Numbered from the stretch's first letter, positions 41,953 to 50,619 are shown. The stretch is DNA of 64,000 nucleotides from Herbiconiux sp. (GCF_023264855.1 NZ_JAHFUW010000012.1:30853-94852), one strand, 5' to 3'. Notes: generated from the sequence alone by a model not told the origin. Program-made: numbers and translations.

Positions 41953-42944
41953 GGCAGCACGGCGATCGTGTCGAGGAACAGGCGGGCGTAGCGGGGCGCA
42001 TCGACGTCGAGCGCGACATCGATCGGAACGGCCGCCGCGATGCCGCCGGTGGCACCGCCCGCGCCGCTGCCGTGCACGGTGTCTTCGCCGATGCGACCGC
42101 GCCGATCCACGATCGTCTGGCCGCGGCCGAAACCCGCGAGGTCGACGCGCACCGGGCGGTGCTCGATCCGCAGGGCGCCGGGGTCGACGAGGGCGCAGAG
42201 CGCGCCGGCGTCGCCGATGTGGCCGCCGTAGGCCTGCGGATCGGGCTCCTCGCCGGGATGCTCGGCCTCGTCGGCCATCTGGTGCTGCAGCAGGGCACCG
42301 GCCAGCCGCCCCGACGCCGAGGATCCGGCGAGCAGAGCCGCAGCATCCGACTCCTCGATGCTCACCTGATTGAACACGTCGAGCCCGTACATGAAGGCGG
42401 GAACGCCCGAGTCGAGCACGATCGCGGCGGCCTCGGGATCGTGCCACACGTTGAACTCGGCGACCGGTGTGGCGTTGCCGCCGCTCGCGGAGCCGCCCAT
42501 GAACAGGATGCGCTCGATCTTCGGCGCCACCTCGGGACACTGCCGCAGCAGCAGGGCGAGGTTCGTCTGCGGGGCCAGCGCCACGATCGTCACCGGCTCG
42601 TCGGAGGCGAGCAGGATGTCGCGCGTGAAGTCGACGGCGTGGCGCGGGTCGACCGGCCGATCGCTTGCGGGCAGGCCCGTGTCACCCAGCCCGTCGGCGC
42701 CGTGCACGTGCGAGGAGCGCACCGGTTCGATCAGCGGCCGGCGGGCGCCGGCGGCGACGGGAACCGGGGGAGCGCCGGCGGTGTCGAGCACTTTCAGGGT
42801 GTTGGCGACGACGTTCTCGAGCGACGTATTCCCCGCGACGCATGTGATTCCCACGAGCTCGATCTGCGGATGCGCGACCGCGAACAGGATGGCGAGGGCG
42901 TCGTCCACCCCGGTGTCGACGTCGAGCAGCACACGATAGGTCAT
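41949..42944 (-). CDS. Inosine-uridine-preferring nucleoside hydrolase
   Basis: The 331-residue protein begins YRVLLDVDTGVDDALAILFA, the calcium-binding aspartate cluster (usually DTDPGxDDA). GNTSLENVVANTL, HGADGLGDTGLP, EFNVWHDPEAAAIVLDSGVP and a C-terminal aspartate follow. It cleaves ribonucleosides to base and ribose for salvage. The transcript is probably leaderless. It overlaps the MBL-fold gene, which may act in the same pathway. Confidence 0.9.
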   Translation of the reverse strand: MTYRVLLDVDTGVDDALAILFAVAHPQIELVGITCVAGNTSLENVVANTLKVLDTAGAPPVPVAAGARRPLIEPVRSSHVHGADGLGDTGLPASDRPVDPRHAVDFTRDILLASDEPVTIVALAPQTNLALLLRQCPEVAPKIERILFMGGSASGGNATPVAEFNVWHDPEAAAIVLDSGVPAFMYGLDVFNQVSIEESDAAALLAGSSASGRLAGALLQHQMADEAEHPGEEPDPQAYGGHIGDAGALCALVDPGALRIEHRPVRVDLAGFGRGQTIVDRRGRIGEDTVHGSGAGGATGGIAAAVPIDVALDVDAPRYARLFLDTIAVLP

Positions 42945-42950
42945 CGCTTC

Positions 42951-42956
42951 AATCTA
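42951..42956 (-). promoter_or_regulatory. -10 hexamer of the nucleoside hydrolase (leaderless)
   Basis: TAGATT on the minus strand ends six bases before ATG 42944. Confidence 0.5.
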
Positions 42957-43029
42957 CCGGCGACGGCGAGCGGGCTTCGGCGGCGAGCGGACGGCGGCGG
43001 GCAGCCCGCCGGCGGCCGATGACCCCGCG

Positions 43030-43428
43030 CTACTTCTTCGGCCTGGTCGACCAGAGCGCCCACGCCACGAGGACGGGCTGGAACAGCAGCCGGACCGCCC
43101 GCTTGCGATCGGTGTCGAGCCCGAACGCGTCGCGCTCGTGCAGCCACTGCGAGATGTTGCCCGGGAAGATCGCCGTGAAGAACGCCGCAGCGACCCCGCC
43201 GACGGCCTTCTGATGCCCGGGAAGCGCGATCAGTGCGGCCCCCAGGCCGATCTCGGCCACGCCGGAGGCGAGCACCACGGTGTCGTCCTTCAGCGGAACC
43301 CAGTCGGGAACCTGCGCCTGGAAATCCTTGCGGGCGAACGTCAGGTGGGAGGTCCCGGCGAACACGAGCGCGGCGCCGAGGGCCACCCGCCCGATGGTGC
43401 GGGCGAGGGAGCGAGAGGAATCAGCCAT
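43030..43428 (-). CDS. DoxX-like membrane protein
   Basis: The 132-residue protein starts at ATG 43428 (an earlier in-frame Met gives 30 unrelated residues). It has four hydrophobic segments and the motif RVALGAALVFAGTSHLTFARKDFQAQVPDWVPL, as in DoxX-family proteins, then VLASGVAEIGLGAALIALPG. The DoxX family includes thiosulfate:quinone oxidoreductase subunits and oxidoreductase partners in thiol stress; the role here is open. The last residues are WSTRPKK. Confidence 0.75.
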   Translation of the reverse strand: MADSSRSLARTIGRVALGAALVFAGTSHLTFARKDFQAQVPDWVPLKDDTVVLASGVAEIGLGAALIALPGHQKAVGGVAAAFFTAIFPGNISQWLHERDAFGLDTDRKRAVRLLFQPVLVAWALWSTRPKK

Positions 43429-43847
43429 TCCGCCATCCTGCTCCGGATGCGGCCACGGCGAAAGGCCCACCTGGGCGGGATCACCGGGGGTCACCGCATG
43501 TTCGGACGGACGCGGCACCTGGCAAGCCCCTGGGCAACCCCTAGCCGGGAATGATCCGTCACCGTAGGTTCAGTGGGTCGGACCCGATGACGTCTACGGT
43601 TTGATGGCCGTCAACCCGACAAGCGGTACCCCAATGCCGCGGGAAGACAGGTCCAAGGCTTCCCGTCAGTCCGACCCCAAACGGGCTGGCGGGGGGCTTC
43701 CGTCGTTAGGTCGAGGGGGCAGCGGTAAGGCCGAGGGGAGATGCCGGCCCCAACCAGCGCCTCAACCCTCGACCCCAACGGGACAGCGGTGACGTTGCCC
43801 CGTTGCTTAGATCTTTGCACCCCGTGGGCCGAACCGCTCGGCACGAC
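43429..43847. other. Gene-free stretch of about 420 bases
   Basis: No reading frame with protein-like composition was found on either strand. It contains imperfect repeats around GACCCCAAACGGG (43673-43685) and GACCCCAACGGG (43771-43782), each near a CAGCGG. It lies directly downstream of the tRNA-Gly 3' end. I see no recognised RNA family and no integrase or insertion-sequence remnant. Confidence 0.5.
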
Positions 43848-43921
43848 TGGAGCGGATGACGGGAATCGAACCCGCGCTATCAGCTTGGGAAGCTGAAGTT
43901 CTACCATTGAACTACATCCGC
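43848..43921 (-). tRNA. tRNA-Gly (anticodon CCC), CCA encoded
   Basis: On the minus strand the acceptor arms GCGGATG/CATCCGC pair over 7 bp. The anticodon stem TCAGC/GCTGA encloses the loop TTCCCAA, giving anticodon CCC. The T-arm contains GGTTCGATTCC. A discriminator T and CCA are encoded at the 3' end. A -10-like TATCCT lies about 25 bases upstream (43946-43951). Confidence 0.96.
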
Positions 43922-43997
43922 GTATCCGCAAAACCGGACGTCTCGAGGATAGCAGGCCCGCCCTCGCCGGGCGCCCGCGCGGGGAAGCTCCCGCCGT

Positions 43998-44003
43998 TAC
44001 ACT
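43998..44003 (+). promoter_or_regulatory. -10 hexamer of dcd (leaderless)
   Basis: TACACT ends six bases before GTG 44010. No ribosome-binding site is seen. Confidence 0.55.
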
Positions 44004-44009
44004 GACTGC

Positions 44010-44627
44010 GTGCTCCTCTCCGACCGCGACATCCGCACCCAGATCCGTGAGAACCGCGTCAGCCTCGAGCCCTACGAGCCCGCGATGCTGCAGCCCTCGT
44101 CCATCGACGTGCGGCTCGACCGGTACTTCAGGCTGTTCGACAACCACAAGTACCCGTTCATCGACCCGGCCGAGGACCAGCCTGAGCTCACCCGGCTGAT
44201 CGAGACCAAGCCCGATGAGCCGTTCATCCTGCACCCGGGCGAGTTCGTGCTCGGCAGCACCTTCGAGCGCGTCAGCCTGCCCGACGACATCGCCGCCCGC
44301 CTCGAGGGCAAGAGCTCACTCGGCCGGCTGGGGCTGCTGACGCACTCCACCGCCGGCTTCATCGACCCCGGCTTCTCGGGGCACGTCACGCTCGAGCTGT
44401 CGAACGTGGCGACGCTGCCGATCAAGCTCTGGCCGGGCATGAAGATCGGGCAGATGTGCTTCTTCCAGCTCTCCAGCCCCACCGAGCGGCCCTACGGATC
44501 GAGCGAGTACTCCTCGCGGTACCAGGGTCAGCGCGGCCCGACGGCCTCGCGCTCGCACCTGAACTTCCACCGCAGCGACGTCTCCGCCGTCACCGACGGC
44601 GCCACCGACGGCAGCCTCGGCGGCTGA
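44010..44627 (+). CDS. dcd: dCTP deaminase
   Basis: The 205-residue trimeric enzyme contains [22 protein letters not shown] and the active-site segment [18 protein letters not shown], where the catalytic Glu lies. It turns dCTP into dUTP, or directly into dUMP in the bifunctional actinobacterial type; which one cannot be told reliably. The GTG start has no ribosome-binding site but an ideally spaced -10. It is convergent with the AlaRS-like gene; 21 bases separate them. Confidence 0.94.
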   Translation: MLLSDRDIRTQIRENRVSLEPYEPAMLQPSSIDVRLDRYFRLFDNHKYPFIDPAEDQPELTRLIETKPDEPFILHPGEFVLGSTFERVSLPDDIAARLEGKSSLGRLGLLTHSTAGFIDPGFSGHVTLELSNVATLPIKLWPGMKIGQMCFFQLSSPTERPYGSSEYSSRYQGQRGPTASRSHLNFHRSDVSAVTDGATDGSLGG

Positions 44628-44648
44628 TTACGACGCCGAGGCGGGCCG

Positions 44649-46079
44649 TCAGGCGGTAGCGCCTCCGGGCAGGCCGGCCGCGCCGAGGCGCGTGGCGCCG
44701 CGCGAGCGGGCGCGCTGCTCCTCGAGGGCCTCGGTGAACTCCGCCTCCCAGTCGGCGGCCACCTCGATGCCGAGGCGGCGCGCCTCTTCGACCGAGAGCT
44801 CCCGCGGGAACCCGTGCGTGTCCGACAGGCGGAACACGTCGATGCCGGTCAGCGTGCGCCCCTGGTACTCGGCCAGTGCCACCAGTCCGCCCTCGAGCGT
44901 GCGGCGGAACGAGTTCTCCTCCTTCACCAGCACCGCGATGACCTCGTCACGCGAGGCGGCGACCTCGGGATAGTCGTTCGCGTACAGGTCGGCGATCACG
45001 GGCACGATCGACGAGAAGAAGTTCTCGGTCAGCCCGAGCGACAGCGCCAGACGGATCGCGCGCCGCAGCAGCCGCCGCATCACGTAGCCCTGCTCCTTGT
45101 TGGAGGGCCGCACGCCGTCGACGGCCAGGAAGGTCGCCCCGCGCAAGTGGTCGGCGATGATCCGCATCGCCTCGGTCTCGTCGTCGTACGAACGACCCGT
45201 CAGCTTCTGGAGCGCCTCGACGATCGGCCAGAGCAGCGAGATGCGGAAGACGTCGTCCGAGCCGATCGACGCGGCCGCGATCCGCTCCAGCCCGCCGCCG
45301 AAGTCGACGTTCCGCTTCTCGAGCTCCTCGAACGAGCCGTCGGGCAGGCGGTGGTACTGCATGAAAACCTGGTTGCCGATCTCCATGAACTGCCCGCCGT
45401 CGCTGGCCGGATGCGCCAGGCCGTACGAGGCATCCTGATGCGCCGGACCGAAGTCGTAGAACACCTCGCTGTCGGGCCCGCAGGGGTCGCCGATCGGCGT
45501 CGCCTCGAGCGATCCGCCGCGCGACCACCAGTTCTCGCCGCCGTCGTAGAAGAAGATGCGCTCGCCCTCGCGCACGCCGCGGGCGTCGCCGTCGGCCTGC
45601 GAGCCGATCTCGGCGATGCCGTTCGAGACGCCGCGCTCGGCGAAGACGGCGGCCCAGATCGAGGCGGCCTCGTCGTCACGCGGGATGCCGTTGGCCGGGT
45701 CGCCGATGAAGCAGGTGACGTAGATGTGCGACGGATCCAGCCCCACGACATCCACCAGGAAAGTGAAGAACTGCCGGATCTGCTCCTCTTTGAAGTAGTC
45801 GCCGAGCGACCAGTTGCCGAGCATCTCGAAGAAGGTGGTGTGCCGGTTGTCGCCCACGTCGTCGATGTCCTGCGCCCGCACGCAGGGCTGGCTGTCGGTG
45901 AGGCGCTTGCCCGCCGGGTGCTCCTCGCCGAGCAGGTAGGGCAGCAGCGACTGCATCCCGCTGCCGTTGAACAGCGTGCTCGTGTCGCCGCGCGGCACCA
46001 GCGGCGCTCGCGGAATGACCGTGTGCCCGTTCGCTTCGAGCAGGGCGAGGTAGGAGTTGCGGATCTCGTGGGCGTCCAT
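44649..46079 (-). CDS. Minimal alanyl-tRNA synthetase paralog (catalytic and tRNA-recognition domains only)
   Basis: The 476-residue protein has the class II aminoacylation core MDAHEIRNSYLALLEANGH, SQPCVRAQDIDDVGDNRHTTFFEMLGNWSLGDYFKEE (motif 2) and NVDFGGGLERI (motif 3). The helical tRNA-recognition domain ends at ALEEQRARSR. Housekeeping AlaRS has about 880 residues and continues into the editing domain (HxxxH...CxxxH) and C-Ala; both are absent. It is thus not the main AlaRS, which should be elsewhere. A role in amino-acid activation for another pathway, or as a resistant duplicate, is possible. Confidence 0.85.
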   Translation of the reverse strand: MDAHEIRNSYLALLEANGHTVIPRAPLVPRGDTSTLFNGSGMQSLLPYLLGEEHPAGKRLTDSQPCVRAQDIDDVGDNRHTTFFEMLGNWSLGDYFKEEQIRQFFTFLVDVVGLDPSHIYVTCFIGDPANGIPRDDEAASIWAAVFAERGVSNGIAEIGSQADGDARGVREGERIFFYDGGENWWSRGGSLEATPIGDPCGPDSEVFYDFGPAHQDASYGLAHPASDGGQFMEIGNQVFMQYHRLPDGSFEELEKRNVDFGGGLERIAAASIGSDDVFRISLLWPIVEALQKLTGRSYDDETEAMRIIADHLRGATFLAVDGVRPSNKEQGYVMRRLLRRAIRLALSLGLTENFFSSIVPVIADLYANDYPEVAASRDEVIAVLVKEENSFRRTLEGGLVALAEYQGRTLTGIDVFRLSDTHGFPRELSVEEARRLGIEVAADWEAEFTEALEEQRARSRGATRLGAAGLPGGATA

Positions 46080-46107
46080 GCACTCAGCATGCCAGAGGGG
46101 GAGTGCG

Positions 46108-46136
46108 CCGATCGAGCCCCGTTCGGGGCGGATCGG
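46108..46136 (-). terminator. Terminator hairpin after idi
   Basis: CCGATC/GATCGG encloses GCCCCG/CGGGGC around a TT loop. An internal asymmetry of two bases opposite one separates the two helices. It lies 25 bases beyond the idi stop and just upstream of the AlaRS-like start. Confidence 0.6.
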
Positions 46137-46161
46137 GCCGAACCCGCGCGCGGCGGACGGA

Positions 46162-46710
46162 TCAGGCCGGCTGCAGCGGCTCCAGCTGCGGCAGTTGCAG
46201 GGCCAGCCAGGGGCTGAAGGCCCAGGGCGTCAGCGACACCGCGAGCTGCAGTTCGGCGGCCTCGGCCCAGCGCCACTCCGCCACCTCGTCGGGGTTCGGC
46301 TCCACGGGGCCGGCCGCGCGAGCGGTGTAGACCGGGCAGATCTCGTTCTCCACGATCCCGGATGCGTCGACCGCGAGATACCGGAAGTCGGGCAGGGCCA
46401 GTGCCACATCCGACAGCTCGAGCCCCAGTTCGGTTGAAGCGCGCCGCCGCACGGCGTCGTGCAGATCTTCGCCGGGAGCGGGATGGCCGCAGAACGAATT
46501 GGTCCACACCCCGGGCCAGGTGAGCTTCGACAACGCCCGGCGGGTCACCAGGATGCGGCCGGCCTCGTCGAACACGTGGCAGGAGAAGGCCAGATGAAGG
46601 GGAGTGTCCGAGCTGTGCACCGTGCGCTTGTCGGCCACGCCGATCGGATCGCCGGCGTCGGACAGCAGGATCACCTGCTCGCTCAGGAGGGGCTCGGTTC
46701 GGGCGCTCAT
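46162..46710 (-). CDS. idi: Isopentenyl-diphosphate delta-isomerase, type I
   Basis: The 182-residue Nudix-fold isomerase has HLAFSCHVFDEAGRILVTRRAL, the active-site Cys in TNSFCGHP, the Nudix-like stretch with RRRASTELGL, and the catalytic Glu in ENEICPVY. It interconverts IPP and DMAPP, the precursors for crtE. It is divergent from the crt operon; the 45-base gap holds both promoters and a dyad. The minus-strand hexamer GACAAT lies six bases before the ATG, so this transcript may also be leaderless. Confidence 0.94.
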   Translation of the reverse strand: MSARTEPLLSEQVILLSDAGDPIGVADKRTVHSSDTPLHLAFSCHVFDEAGRILVTRRALSKLTWPGVWTNSFCGHPAPGEDLHDAVRRRASTELGLELSDVALALPDFRYLAVDASGIVENEICPVYTARAAGPVEPNPDEVAEWRWAEAAELQLAVSLTPWAFSPWLALQLPQLEPLQPA

Positions 46711-46727
46711 TTCACTATTGTCCTTTA

Positions 46728-46746
46728 TTACTTGGTAACCATGTAA
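46728..46746. promoter_or_regulatory. 19-bp dyad operator in the idi/crtE divergent promoter
   Basis: TTACTTGGTAACCATGTAA is an inverted repeat centred on A46737 (TTAC.TGGT.ACCA.GTAA) with one mismatched pair. It overlaps the crtE -10 (TAAATT, 46744) and the idi spacer, so a bound protein would control both directions. In corynebacteria the MarR-type regulator CrtR acts at the corresponding place; no crtR-like gene lies in this window. Confidence 0.65.
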
Positions 46747-46749
46747 ATT
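46744..46749 (+). promoter_or_regulatory. -10 hexamer of crtE (leaderless)
   Basis: TAAATT ends six bases before ATG 46756. Its first bases lie inside the 19-bp dyad. Confidence 0.55.
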
Positions 46750-46755
46750 GAGGAT

Positions 46756-47826
46756 ATGGACACGCACGATCTGGTCGCGGTGTCGGAGCGCCGACAGAAG
46801 CACGTCGAGCGGGTGCTCTCGGGGTTCTTCAGCGACTCCCACTATCGTGCGAAAGATCTGGGCGCGCCATACGCCACCCTCTGGAAGACGCTCGAGCGCA
46901 ACACCACCGGCGGCAAGCGGTTCCGGCCCCGCATGGTGATGGCGGCCTACGAGGCCCTCGGCGGCACCGACATGGACGCCTCCGCCCACGTCGGCGCGGC
47001 CTTCGAGCTGCTGCACACCGCGCTGATCGTGCACGACGACGTGATCGACCGCGACTTCGTGCGCCGCGGTGGCCCGAACGTCTCGGGCAGCTACCGCGAC
47101 ATCGCCACCACCGCGGGCATCCCGCTCCCCGTGGCGGAGCACCGCGGGATGTCGGTGGCGATCATCGCCGGCGACCTCGCCCTCTTCAACTCCTACCGCC
47201 TGATCGACCGCTCGGGCGTCGAGGGCATCCTGCGCACCCGGCTGCACGACATCCTCGACGAGTCGATGTTCACGGCCGCGGCCGGCGAGCTCTACGACGT
47301 CGACTTCTCCATCCGCACCGATCCGCCGACGGTCGACGAGATCGTCGAGATGGAGCGGCTCAAGACCGCGGGTTACTCGTTCGAGGGCCCGCTGATCGCG
47401 GGCGCCGTGCTCGCGGGTGCGAGCCAGGCGGCGACGGATGCCCTGGGTGCGTTCGGCCGCAACATCGGCATCGCCTACCAGATCGTCGACGACCTGCTCG
47501 GGGTGTTCGGCGACGAAGACGCCACCGGCAAGACCACGCTCGGCGACCTGCGCGAAGGCAAGCGCACGGTGCTGCTGGCGCACGCCGTGACCCAGCCGCA
47601 GTGGAGCGAGGTCAGCGCCCTGTTCGGCTCGCCCACCCTCGACGCCGGCGAGGCCGAGCGCATCCGTGCCGTCTTGGAGGCGACCGGATCGCGCCGCTTC
47701 GCCGAGGCCCTCGCCCGCGACTTCGCGAACCGCGCCTGGGAGGCGCTCACCAGCGACGCCCTCCCGGAGGCGGCCCGCGAGGAGTTCCGCCCCATCGTCG
47801 CCTCGGTGCTCGGGCGGGTGCGATGA
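46756..47826 (+). CDS. crtE: Geranylgeranyl diphosphate synthase
   Basis: The 356-residue trans-prenyltransferase has the first aspartate-rich motif HDDVIDRD (about residue 95), GKRFRPRMVMAAYEAL, and the second motif VDDLLGVFGDED. It condenses IPP with allylic diphosphates to C20 GGPP, the precursor of phytoene. Its length is like actinobacterial IdsA/CrtE proteins. It is the first gene of the crtE-B-I-Ye-Yf-Eb operon and overlaps crtB by four bases (ATGA). Confidence 0.93.
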   Translation: MDTHDLVAVSERRQKHVERVLSGFFSDSHYRAKDLGAPYATLWKTLERNTTGGKRFRPRMVMAAYEALGGTDMDASAHVGAAFELLHTALIVHDDVIDRDFVRRGGPNVSGSYRDIATTAGIPLPVAEHRGMSVAIIAGDLALFNSYRLIDRSGVEGILRTRLHDILDESMFTAAAGELYDVDFSIRTDPPTVDEIVEMERLKTAGYSFEGPLIAGAVLAGASQAATDALGAFGRNIGIAYQIVDDLLGVFGDEDATGKTTLGDLREGKRTVLLAHAVTQPQWSEVSALFGSPTLDAGEAERIRAVLEATGSRRFAEALARDFANRAWEALTSDALPEAAREEFRPIVASVLGRVR

Positions 47827-48707
47827 GCCGAACGGTGGCCACGAGCCTCTACGACCGGGTGGCGATGGAGGCGGCATCCGTCGTCATCCACCGGTACTCG
47901 ACCTCCTTCGGCCTCGCCTCCCGACTGCTCGACAAGCCGGTGCGGCAGCACGTCGAGAACATCTACGCCCTGGTGCGCCTGGCCGACGAGGTGGTCGACG
48001 GCGTGGCGGCGGATGCCGACCTACCCGAGGCCGCCATCCGCGACCGGATCGACGCCCTCGAGCGCGAGACCTGTGCGGCGATGGAGTGCGGATACAGCAC
48101 CAACCTGATCGTGCACGCCTTCGGCTGGACGGCTCGGCGCGTGGGCATCACCGACGAGCTGACCACCCCGTTCTTCCGCTCGATGCGCGCCGACCTCTCG
48201 GCCACGAAGCACACGCCCGAGTCGTTCGACGACTACGTCTACGGGTCGGCCGAGGTGGTGGGCCTGATGTGCCTGGCGGCCTTCCTGCACGACACCGCCA
48301 CGAGCGACCGGGCCCGCGAGGGCCTCGCCGATGGTGCCCGGCACCTCGGGGCGGCCTTCCAGAAGATCAACTTCCTGCGCGATCTGGCCGCCGACTTCGG
48401 CACGCTCGGCCGCAGCTACTTCCCCGGCATCGAGGTGAGCACCTTCACCGAGGCGGAGAAGGAGCGCATCATCGCCGACATCGACGACGACCTGCGCATC
48501 GCCCGCGCCAGCCTGCCCGGCCTCCCCGCCTCCAGCCGCAGGGCCGTCGCGCTCGCCCAGGGACTGTTCGAAGAACTGACGGATCGGCTCCGCGTCACCC
48601 CCGCATCCGTGCTCGCCACGGCGCGCGTGCGCGTTCCGAACCCGGTGAAGGCGAGAATAGCTGCGGGGGCCGCACTCGGGCGACTGCCCCGGGCCAGAGT
48701 TCGATGA
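47823..48707 (+). CDS. crtB: Phytoene synthase
   Basis: The 294-residue squalene/phytoene synthase has STSFGLASRLL, the first Asp motif RLADEVVDG, YVYGSAEVVGLMCL, and the second Asp motif FQKINFLRDLAADFGTLGRSYFP. It joins two GGPP to phytoene. The ATG overlaps the crtE stop, giving coupled translation. A 67-base gap follows before crtI, with no terminator seen. Confidence 0.94.
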   Translation: MSRTVATSLYDRVAMEAASVVIHRYSTSFGLASRLLDKPVRQHVENIYALVRLADEVVDGVAADADLPEAAIRDRIDALERETCAAMECGYSTNLIVHAFGWTARRVGITDELTTPFFRSMRADLSATKHTPESFDDYVYGSAEVVGLMCLAAFLHDTATSDRAREGLADGARHLGAAFQKINFLRDLAADFGTLGRSYFPGIEVSTFTEAEKERIIADIDDDLRIARASLPGLPASSRRAVALAQGLFEELTDRLRVTPASVLATARVRVPNPVKARIAAGAALGRLPRARVR

Positions 48708-48774
48708 CGACCCACACGTCTCGCGCTTCTCGCGCGACCCGCACGCTCAGCACCAACGAGGGAGACCCGATCCA

Positions 48775-50619
48775 GTGACGGCAGACGCAGCACAGACGCC
48801 GACGGCCAAGAAGGCGATCGTCATCGGCGGTGGCATCAGCGGACTGGCGAGTGCCGCCCTGCTGGCGCACGAGGGCTGGTCGGTGACGCTGCTGGAGAAG
48901 AACGCCCAGCTCGGCGGCCGGGCGGGGTCGTGGGAGCACTTCGGATTCCGCTTCGACACCGGCCCCTCCTGGTACCTGATGCCCGAGGTGTTCGACCACT
49001 TCTTCCGTCTGCTGGGCACGAGCGCGGAGGCCGAGCTCGACCTCGTGAAGCTCGACCCGGGCTACCGCGTCTACTTCGAGGGCGGGTTCACCCCCGTCGA
49101 CCTGGCCGACAACCGCGACGACAACCTCGAGCTGTTCGAGTCGCTCGAGCCGGGATCCGGCGTGCGGATGGCCGGCTACCTCGACTCCGCGGCCGAGACC
49201 TACGAGCTGGCCAAGGAGTACTTCCTCTACTCGACCTTCGAGAAGATCAGCCCACTGCTCGCCGGCCCGGTGCTGAAGCGGCTTCCCCGTCTGGTGCGGC
49301 TGCTGACCGAGCCGCTGGCCACCTTCGCGGGGCGCACGGTGAAGGATCCGCGGCTCGTGCAGGTGCTCGGCTACCCGGCGGTCTTCCTGGGATCATCCCC
49401 ATATTCCGCTCCGAGCATGTATCACCTGATGAGCCACCTCGACCTCGACGAGGGGGTGCTCTACCCGCGCGGAGGCTTCACCTCGGTGATCGCCGCGATC
49501 GAGCGGCTGGCTCGCGACGCCGGTGTCGAGATCGTCACCGGCGCGGATGTCGCGCGCATCACCGTCGAGGTGGAGGGCGCCGCCCTCGTGGTGCCTGAAC
49601 CGGTCGACGTGTACGACTACGAGACCACCGAGTTCGACACGAACGTCATCGACCGCGACGAACTGCGCCGGGTGCTGGCCGGCGAGGTGTCGTCGGCGCC
49701 CGTGCCCGAACCCGAGCCCGTCTCGACCCCTCCGAAGGTGAAGCCGCGCGTCGGCGGCGTGCACTACACCGACCCCGCGGGCCGTGCCCACTCGCTCGAG
49801 GGCGGCCTGGTCGTCTCGACGGCCGACCTGTGGCACACCGAGACCTCGATGCTGCTGCCCGAACTGCAGACCTACCCCGAGAGCTACTGGGAGAAGAAGG
49901 TCGCGGGCCCGAGCGCCTTGCTGATCATGCTCGGTGTGCGCGGCGAGCTGCCCGAGCTGGAGCACCACACCCTGTTCTTCGCCAAGGACTGGAAGACGAA
50001 CTTCGGCGACATCTTCAGCGCCTCCCCGCGCATCCCGGAGCCCGCCTCGCTCTACGTCTGCAAGCCCAGCGCCACGGATGACGCGGTCGCCCCCGAGGGG
50101 CACGAGAACCTCTTCGTGCTGGTGCCGATCCCGGCCGACCCGAGTATCGGTGCGGGCGGCATCGACGGCGCCGGCGATCAGCGGATCGAAGAGCTCGCCG
50201 ACACGGTGATCGCCCAGATCTCGGAGTGGGCCGGCATCCCCGACCTCGCCGAGCGGATCGTGCTGCGCCGCACGGTCGGTCCCGCCGACTTCGCCTCCGA
50301 TCTGAACTCGTGGAAGGGCAGCGCGCTCGGGCCGGCGCACACCCTTCGGCAGAGCGCGATGTTCCGCGCGCGCAACGTGAGCGCGAAGGTCGACGGTCTG
50401 TACTACGCGGGCGGGTCGACGACACCGGGCATCGGCCTGCCGATGTGCCTGATCAGTGCCGAACTCGTGCTGAAGCGGTTGCGCGGCGACACGAGCACGA
50501 CCGCGTTGCCCGAGCCACTGGTGGCTCCGGCCGGGGTCGTCGCCGCCTCGGCGGAGGCGGATGCGGGTACGGATGCGGCGTCGACGGATGCCGGGGCCGC
50601 CCCCGGCGACACGGACTGA
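48775..50619 (+). CDS. crtI: Phytoene desaturase with internal insertion and acidic tail
   Basis: The 614-residue FAD protein has the dinucleotide motif AIVIGGGISGLASAALLAHEGWSVTLLEKN, GGRAGSWEHFGFRFDTGPSWYLMP, and the C-terminal YYAGGSTTPGIGLPMCLISAELV. It desaturates phytoene to lycopene. Usual CrtI proteins have about 500-550 residues; the excess lies in a Pro/acidic insertion near residues 275-325 and an Ala/Asp tail of about 30. Start GTG 48775 follows GAGGGAG. Confidence 0.93.
   Translation: MTADAAQTPTAKKAIVIGGGISGLASAALLAHEGWSVTLLEKNAQLGGRAGSWEHFGFRFDTGPSWYLMPEVFDHFFRLLGTSAEAELDLVKLDPGYRVYFEGGFTPVDLADNRDDNLELFESLEPGSGVRMAGYLDSAAETYELAKEYFLYSTFEKISPLLAGPVLKRLPRLVRLLTEPLATFAGRTVKDPRLVQVLGYPAVFLGSSPYSAPSMYHLMSHLDLDEGVLYPRGGFTSVIAAIERLARDAGVEIVTGADVARITVEVEGAALVVPEPVDVYDYETTEFDTNVIDRDELRRVLAGEVSSAPVPEPEPVSTPPKVKPRVGGVHYTDPAGRAHSLEGGLVVSTADLWHTETSMLLPELQTYPESYWEKKVAGPSALLIMLGVRGELPELEHHTLFFAKDWKTNFGDIFSASPRIPEPASLYVCKPSATDDAVAPEGHENLFVLVPIPADPSIGAGGIDGAGDQRIEELADTVIAQISEWAGIPDLAERIVLRRTVGPADFASDLNSWKGSALGPAHTLRQSAMFRARNVSAKVDGLYYAGGSTTPGIGLPMCLISAELVLKRLRGDTSTTALPEPLVAPAGVVAASAEADAGTDAASTDAGAAPGDTD

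Noticed and set aside
43429..43847. SRP RNA, tmRNA or RNase P RNA in the gene-free block
   Set aside because: None of the conserved cores of these RNAs was found on either strand.
43611..44234. A minus-strand reading frame of about 200 residues across the tRNA region
   Set aside because: It reads through the tRNA-Gly gene, giving the familiar spurious tRNA-derived peptide, and its flanks have no protein-like composition.
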